A DNA stretch of 64,000 bases from FW021-bin31 sp964647485. Lineage in GTDB: Bacteria > Bacteroidota > Bacteroidia > Chitinophagales > Chitinophagaceae. The stretch spans positions 18,382 to 82,381 of the forward strand of contig CAZYHV010000017.1 in the NCBI GenBank assembly GCA_964647485.1, in the 5' to 3' direction. Positions 61,181 to 64,000 of the stretch are shown here, piece after piece; position 1 is the stretch's first letter, and each line of letters opens with the position of its first letter. A model generated the notes under the pieces. It saw only the letters and a program-made list of their open reading frames with translations, did not search any database and was not told the origin of the DNA. The position numbers were made by a program, and so were the translations under genes.

Positions 61181-63918
61181 TCGCCACTAAATAAACATTG
61201 ATGACTAACCACAAATAGTTTTTCATGTTCTTTCCCTCCAAACACAAGTCCGGTGGGACGTTCTGGTATTTTTATTCTTTTTATCTGCTTACCCTCTTTA
61301 TTAAAAACATAGATCTGACCATCGGCAATATATACGTTTCCATCCTTATCTGTCGTAACAGCAAAATTTCCTTTTTCCGCAAAATAACTCAGGTGGGAAA
61401 CATATCCTTCCTGGCTGACCAATAATTGAACGGTTCGCTCATTATATTCATCACTCATATACACGAATTGGTTGGGAAAAGCTTCTACCAGGGAGGTAGC
61501 TCTGGCCAAATCATATACTACGGGGATAATGGTCACGCCATCCGGTGCCAACCAACATTCTTTTGCACGGTCAACCACTACGCTGTTAAAATCATGGAAA
61601 TCTCGCCAACGATGCGCCGGATAGAGGGCTTTGTAAACTTTCTTAACACTATGCATGGGTACTTTTTTCAGCAAATGAATACTCTCATCCGGATTATCCG
61701 GATCAATGGCATAAACCCAGGTCGCATATCCCGAATTTCCCCATCCACTAAAAGAAGTTCCACTCGCATCAGGAGGATTTGTAAACTTCTCCTCTTCTCC
61801 GTTAACCAGATAACCGGGAATCGGATTATATTTAAACACGACCAACAGATTGTCCTCTTTATCACAAGCAAGAGAGAGTGGCTCCCAAGGAAAATCCGCC
61901 AATAATGTCAACTCTTGTGTCGTAACCGACCATTTATAGATTCTTCTCTTCTCAGATTCACAAAAATAGATATTCCCTTTACTGTCACTACACAACCCCT
62001 CTGCAAATTCAAAACCGGTTGCCAGTTTATTCACGCTTCCCAATCTCCCGTTACATTGCTGAAAAGGCTTTGTATCATCACCAATATATAATCTTGCCAA
62101 TTCCCAAGGACGAACTTCCTCTCCTGAATATACATCATAAAGCAGATTGGTTGAAGTGTATTTGGTCTGAGCGTAATTGTGTACATTGAGCAAGGCAATA
62201 TTTTTAGATTGCCAGTTCCGGATAGCATAGGGATAAGGTTTCTCGACACTAATCACACGAAACATATATAAATTTGCAAAAACTATATTTGAACATTTTT
62301 CCAGCTCAATAGGTTGGCATTCAGAACTTTCGCGCCATTCCTCTTCCAACTGTAAAGCATAAACGGCCCAGTTGGACACCCGGTTAAACCTGACTTCGTT
62401 ACGAACATGATGCTCTACCGACATGGCATAAATATGTCCTTCGGTGTGGGTGTTTGAAACATATATTCCCGAAGTTGCATAAGTATTGGCCGTCCAGATA
62501 TTTTTAAAAATACCACCGCCACCATCTGTAATCCAAAGGCTCCAATACTGTGTATCCCAGTATCGGGATGCCTCCCGGCTGTAAACCCAATTACCTGCTT
62601 TAAACCGGTCATTTTCCATTGTTCCATGTCCTCCTATAAACTTCACATCATTCAGATACGACTCCTTTCCGGCCATCCATTTACAGGCTGCCGCACGAGG
62701 ATTTTTCATCCCCGTTGACAAACCTATTCCGCTCACTATATCTGCCCCGCCTTTAGAAGATTCCAGTAAGGGTTTTGGTGGTCCAAAGCTACCAAAGCCT
62801 TCCGTATTGTCCCCCAGAATAAACTGTGTGCTTATAGGATTCATGCCTACTAATACGGTCTGTGGTTTCAATTTTATCGTTTTGCTGACTTTATACCAGC
62901 CCTGGGGGACATAAATGACTGAATATTTATCAATAGCTTTCTGAATAACCTTGGTATCATTGGTTTTCCCGTCTCCTTTAGCACCCAATTTTTTCAGATT
63001 CACCCATTGATCCATATCAGGCAATACCGGGATATTGGTCTTTACCGGTGGGGGTAGCTTTTCTAATGCTTTTATCTGAGATACGGATTTATAGACCGGA
63101 TTGGCATTCAGGCTGTCCATTTGAAGGCCTTCCGTATAGTTTTCCACCCTGTAAATATTTCCTTTTCCCCGGATTACTTGATCTTTATGACGATAAGAAA
63201 CAAAGACAGGTACATTACTGCAAGTGATATTCCTTGCATTAAGTTGCGTTTGGGGATTCCCCGAATTACTAACCCAAACAGCACTTTTACCAACCTCTTC
63301 AAAACGGCAATCTTTCATAAACAATTTTTCCCAATAATCGTCATCAATGGTGATAACGTGAGGAACATCTTTTGCGGTCATCCGAACGATAGTCATTCCT
63401 GCCTCTTGTGTCTTGATAGCTGCTTTCCGCTGCCCTTCAAAATAAGTGTCCAACATCATAAACTGCCATCCGGGAGATGCTTTTGTGGTATAAATACCGT
63501 AGTCTCCACCAAAGAAACGCACGTCCTCCATTTCGTTGCCTACGTCATATAAACCTGCTTTTCCTCCACCAATTTCGATATCGACATGAGCGACAAAACT
63601 ATGCTGAGCATAGTGAGTTCGCAAAGCTACCGCATAAGGGTTTCCATCCCCAATCTTTAGATTAATATTAGAAATAGCACTATAAAAGGTTCCGGCACCG
63701 GCATCTTGAGGCTGCTCTCCCGATTTGACCAAATTGGAAGTAAACCAAAACATGTATTTGGCTTTCCCCTTGTCTTGGTCATTTGGTTTTTGGAACCCGG
63801 GAGCCTGTCTCTTTAATACGATTAAGGGGCGTTTTTTCCCATAACCTATCAGACGAACAGCCTTAGGTATATAAATTGTTTTACTGATAAGGTAGGTCCC
63901 TTCCGGAATAAATAACAC
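61177..63918 (-). CDS. Right-handed beta-helix (pectate-lyase-3/GH55-like) protein fused to SMP-30/NHL-like beta-propeller, 5' end disrupted
   Basis: The frame is open for 913 residues from a GTG at 63918. The first two-thirds are two pectate-lyase-3/GH55-type beta-helix modules (VLFIPEGTYLISKTIYIPKA and LGAKGDGKTNDTKVIQKAID, then VIYVPQGWYKVSKTI). The last third has propeller blades (GFEFAEGLCSDSKGNIYFCE, LACDKEDNLLVVF, AVTTDKDGNVYIADGQIYVF) like gluconolactonase/SMP-30. The GTG lies inside the first beta-helix repeat, so the true N-terminus and signal are missing. TGA at 63961-63963 closes the frame, while the neighbouring frame from 63986 reads MVTLYSADE and would join sensibly after a one-base shift. 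Confidence 0.75.
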   Translation of the reverse strand: MLFIPEGTYLISKTIYIPKAVRLIGYGKKRPLIVLKRQAPGFQKPNDQDKGKAKYMFWFTSNLVKSGEQPQDAGAGTFYSAISNINLKIGDGNPYAVALRTHYAQHSFVAHVDIEIGGGKAGLYDVGNEMEDVRFFGGDYGIYTTKASPGWQFMMLDTYFEGQRKAAIKTQEAGMTIVRMTAKDVPHVITIDDDYWEKLFMKDCRFEEVGKSAVWVSNSGNPQTQLNARNITCSNVPVFVSYRHKDQVIRGKGNIYRVENYTEGLQMDSLNANPVYKSVSQIKALEKLPPPVKTNIPVLPDMDQWVNLKKLGAKGDGKTNDTKVIQKAIDKYSVIYVPQGWYKVSKTIKLKPQTVLVGMNPISTQFILGDNTEGFGSFGPPKPLLESSKGGADIVSGIGLSTGMKNPRAAACKWMAGKESYLNDVKFIGGHGTMENDRFKAGNWVYSREASRYWDTQYWSLWITDGGGGIFKNIWTANTYATSGIYVSNTHTEGHIYAMSVEHHVRNEVRFNRVSNWAVYALQLEEEWRESSECQPIELEKCSNIVFANLYMFRVISVEKPYPYAIRNWQSKNIALLNVHNYAQTKYTSTNLLYDVYSGEEVRPWELARLYIGDDTKPFQQCNGRLGSVNKLATGFEFAEGLCSDSKGNIYFCESEKRRIYKWSVTTQELTLLADFPWEPLSLACDKEDNLLVVFKYNPIPGYLVNGEEEKFTNPPDASGTSFSGWGNSGYATWVYAIDPDNPDESIHLLKKVPMHSVKKVYKALYPAHRWRDFHDFNSVVVDRAKECWLAPDGVTIIPVVYDLARATSLVEAFPNQFVYMSDEYNERTVQLLVSQEGYVSHLSYFAEKGNFAVTTDKDGNVYIADGQIYVFNKEGKQIKRIKIPERPTGLVFGGKEHEKLFVVSHQCLFSGE

Positions 63919-64000
63919 GCCAAAATTATGGTCTATTTTTACTCTATTAACCCGCTTTATTCATCGGCCGAATAAAGGGTAACCATTTTTATGTATTAAT

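Overview
The window is chromosomal DNA from a low-GC member of the Bacteroidota. Evidence includes type IX secretion/gliding genes (porV, gldJ), a SusC-type receptor with an ECF sigma/FecR pair, Bacteroidota promoter boxes of the form TAnnTTTG instead of E. coli -10 boxes, and the gene order hpf - tRNA cluster - tuf - tRNA-Trp - secE - nusG - rplKAJL - rpoBC. A long Lgt, an HMA-AraC regulator and a GMC/gluconate-dehydrogenase-subunit-3 cluster suggest Chitinophagales or Sphingobacteriales, but I cannot resolve this further. A run of 100 Ns (57424-57523) shows a scaffolded draft assembly.

Layout. 1-2928: the 5' part of a SusC/RagA receptor gene with its FecR anti-sigma and ECF sigma genes, plus a candidate antisense sRNA between receptor and anti-sigma genes. 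3143-7853: ispF, porV, then divergent gldJ-murF. 7931-8648: tRNA-Arg and a 650-base noncoding stretch with dispersed inverted repeats. 8649-10084: an exported esterase and ssrA (tmRNA). 10070-16297: a 6.2 kb element integrated into the 3' end of ssrA. It has a tyrosine integrase, an excisionase-like HTH protein, a RepA-like ATPase, a zinc/Toprim primase-like protein, four small orphan genes and two arrays of GTACGCA iterons. 16399-21579: outer-membrane barrel, phosphoethanolamine-transferase-like enzyme, exported unknown protein, and convergent lgt. 21721-25627: SGNH hydrolase, genuine formylglycine-generating enzyme and sugar isomerase lipoprotein, a divergent HMA-AraC regulator, and an OmpH protein.

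25723-41027 is core information processing: rpoC, rpoB, rplL, rplJ, rplA, rplK, nusG, secE, tRNA-Trp, tuf, four tRNAs, hpf, a Xer recombinase and rpsU. 41185-45498: a zinc phospholipase/nuclease-like protein, a DUF502 membrane protein, lysS, a TlpA thioredoxin and a small lipoprotein. 45663-49778: an exported glycoside-oxidation cluster (TIM-barrel isomerase, DUF1080 protein, GMC oxidoreductase, subunit-3 partner). 49906-55364: a nonsense-interrupted AAA/DUF4143 ATPase gene, ruvB, an alanine:sodium symporter and an HhH protein. 55421-64000: a dihaem cytochrome c peroxidase, REP-like palindromes bracketing a GIY-YIG nuclease gene, a phosphoesterase, a carboxylesterase and a beta-helix/beta-propeller protein that runs into the window edge.

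The least explained signals are the iteron-bearing ssrA element, the REP-like palindromes that supply the C-terminal codons and stops of two adjacent genes (one a GIY-YIG nuclease), the 22-bp-period operator-like repeat between the AAA ATPase gene and ruvB, and the candidate antisense RNA at the susC leader.
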